From Dialister sp. (lineage in GTDB: Bacteria; Bacillota; Negativicutes; Veillonellales; Dialisteraceae), in contig JAIJLI010000129.1 of assembly GCA_022722495.1 (NCBI GenBank), positions 1-6,403 of the forward strand: a stretch of DNA of 6,403 bases, read 5' to 3'. Positions 5,296 through 6,403 of the stretch are shown piece after piece. Position numbers and translations under genes: made by a program. The first letter of the stretch is position 1. Every line of letters begins with the position of its first letter. The notes below the pieces were generated by a model. That model was not told where the DNA came from and did no database searches. It saw only the letters and a list, made by a program, of their open reading frames with translations.

Positions 5296-6403
5296 TAAAT
5301 TTAGTCGGTTTTTTATCACTGAATCCTTCTATGTAGAGAAGGGCATCTGCAATACGTTCTGCCGAATGGCCATCTCCATATGGATTCACGGCTTCTGCCA
5401 TGGCTTTGTACGCCTTCTCATCCGTCAAAAGCTCATAGGCCGCATGGAAGATCTTTTCTTCATCGGTGCCGACGAGCTTCACGGTACCTGCTTCGACCGC
5501 CTCCGGACGCTCGGTGGTATCTCGGAGGACGAGGACAGGCTTGCCAAGGCTCGGAGCTTCTTCCTGAATGCCGCCCGAGTCGGTGAGAACGATGGCGCTT
5601 CTGGCCATCAGGTTTGTGAATGGTTCATATTCCATCGGTTCGACAAGATGAATGCCTGCCACGCCTTCGAGCTCTTCGGAAACGGCTTCACGCACGAGCG
5701 GATTTCTATGCACCGGGAAAACCACTTCCGTATCCGGCACGGCTTCCACCAGACGGCGGAGCGCACGGTAGACGTGGTGCATCGGAGCGCCAAGATTTTC
5801 ACGGCGGTGTGTCGTCACGAGGATCACACGCTTGTGCTCTTCGATGGCTTCGATCTCCGTATCCTCGAAATGATAGTCCTTCTTGACGGTCGCAAGAAGA
5901 GCATCGATCACGGTATTGCCGACGACGTAGATGTTCTTATCGTCTTTGCTCTCGCGCAGGAGATTCTCTCTGGCCGTTTCCGTCGGAGCAAAATTCACAT
6001 TCGAGAGGACGCCGGTCAGCTGACGGTTGGCTTCTTCCGGGAAGGGCGAAAGCAGGTTTCCGGTACGCAGGCCTGCTTCGACATGACCGATCTTGATCTG
6101 CTGATAAAAAGCGGCCAGCGCTGCGGTGAAGGTGGTCGTGGTATCTCCGTGAACGAGCACGTAGTCGGGCTTCTCCTTCTTCAGCACATCTTCCAGCCCG
6201 CGGAGCACGCGGGCGGTGATGTCGTAGAGGGACTGCCCGCTCTTCATGATGTCCAGGTCGTAGTCCACCGGCAGATGGAAGAGATCGACCACCTGATCGA
6301 GCATCTCGCGGTGCTGCGCGGTGAGGCAGACCTTCGTATCAATGCCCGGCCGCTTCAAAAGCTCTTTCACGACGGGCGCCATCTTGATGGCTTCCGGCCG
6401 TGT
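5285..6403 (-). CDS. wecB: UDP-N-acetylglucosamine 2-epimerase (non-hydrolysing), 5' end cut by window edge
   Basis: Interconverts UDP-GlcNAc and UDP-ManNAc in the cytoplasm, supplying ManNAc units for wall polymers, capsule or enterobacterial-type antigens. The reading frame is open to the right edge and begins TRPEAIK before Met 6382, so this Met is internal (GTRPEAIKMAPV motif); about ten N-terminal residues are off-window. Counting from that Met, family motifs are TAQHREMLDQ (21-30), VHGDTTTTF (77-85, catalytic-site Asp80), GHVEAGLRTG (99-108, Glu102), PEEANRQLTG (115-124), VTTHRREN (189-196, His192), LTDSGGIQEEAPSLGKP (266-282), RDTTERPEA (287-295) and NPYGDG (333-338). Closely comparable to E. 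coli WecB and Bacillus MnaA. Sitting upstream of atpI is a recurrent Firmicute arrangement. No terminator follows the stop, so it may share transcripts with atp genes. Confidence 0.96.
   Translation of the reverse strand, partial: TRPEAIKMAPVVKELLKRPGIDTKVCLTAQHREMLDQVVDLFHLPVDYDLDIMKSGQSLYDITARVLRGLEDVLKKEKPDYVLVHGDTTTTFTAALAAFYQQIKIGHVEAGLRTGNLLSPFPEEANRQLTGVLSNVNFAPTETARENLLRESKDDKNIYVVGNTVIDALLATVKKDYHFEDTEIEAIEEHKRVILVTTHRRENLGAPMHHVYRALRRLVEAVPDTEVVFPVHRNPLVREAVSEELEGVAGIHLVEPMEYEPFTNLMARSAIVLTDSGGIQEEAPSLGKPVLVLRDTTERPEAVEAGTVKLVGTDEEKIFHAAYELLTDEKAYKAMAEAVNPYGDGHSAERIADALLYIEGFSDKKPTKFIAK

Noticed and set aside
5285..6382. Taking the ATG at 6382 as the start of wecB
   Set aside because: The frame stays open to 6403 and encodes TRPEAIK immediately before that Met, which is the conserved epimerase N-terminal motif. 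The real start is therefore outside the window.

Overview
The window is one stretch of a bacterial F-type ATP synthase (F0F1) operon, all on the minus strand. Read in the direction of transcription (high to low coordinates) the order is: wecB (UDP-GlcNAc 2-epimerase, cut by the right edge), atpZ-like, atpI-like, atpB (a), atpE (c), atpF (b), atpH (delta), atpA (alpha) and atpG (gamma, cut by the left edge). atpD and atpC would be expected just beyond coordinate 1. I see no convincing plus-strand gene, RNA gene, mobile element or CRISPR array.

The wecB - atpZ/atpI - atpBEFHAG order is typical of Firmicutes in the broad sense. Protein style, roughly 50% GC by eye and strong GGAGG-type ribosome binding sites suggest an anaerobic Firmicute, possibly a member of the Negativicutes (Dialister/Megasphaera-like). 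That placement is an inference from general resemblance, not a database result.

Region by region: 5285-6403 holds the wall/capsule sugar epimerase. The 56-bp gap at 5229-5284 carries the best promoter in the window (extended -10 TGCTATAAT), with a perfect 16-bp palindrome sitting over the predicted transcription start. 4580-5228 encodes two small membrane proteins (AtpZ, AtpI) that precede the structural genes. 3485-4541 encodes the ion channel and rotor (a and c), with a 139-bp structured gap before atpE and a 12-bp AT-rich hairpin directly after it. 1-3434 encodes the stator (b, delta) and catalytic-head/shaft genes (alpha, gamma) in a tight, probably translationally coupled array.

Together the genes build the membrane motor: a and c form the ion path, b and delta the peripheral stalk, alpha (with the off-window beta) the hexamer, and gamma the rotating shaft. 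The most unusual item is the c subunit. Its first transmembrane helix contains no glycine at all, so the usual GxGxGxG packing motif is replaced by Ala/Ser, and it carries an aspartate (D29) at the position of the Na+-ligand Gln32 of Ilyobacter, next to the essential carboxylate E62. I see no evidence of a wholly new system. The points worth checking are the rotor chemistry and ring size, the palindromic promoter, and the RNA structures flanking atpE.
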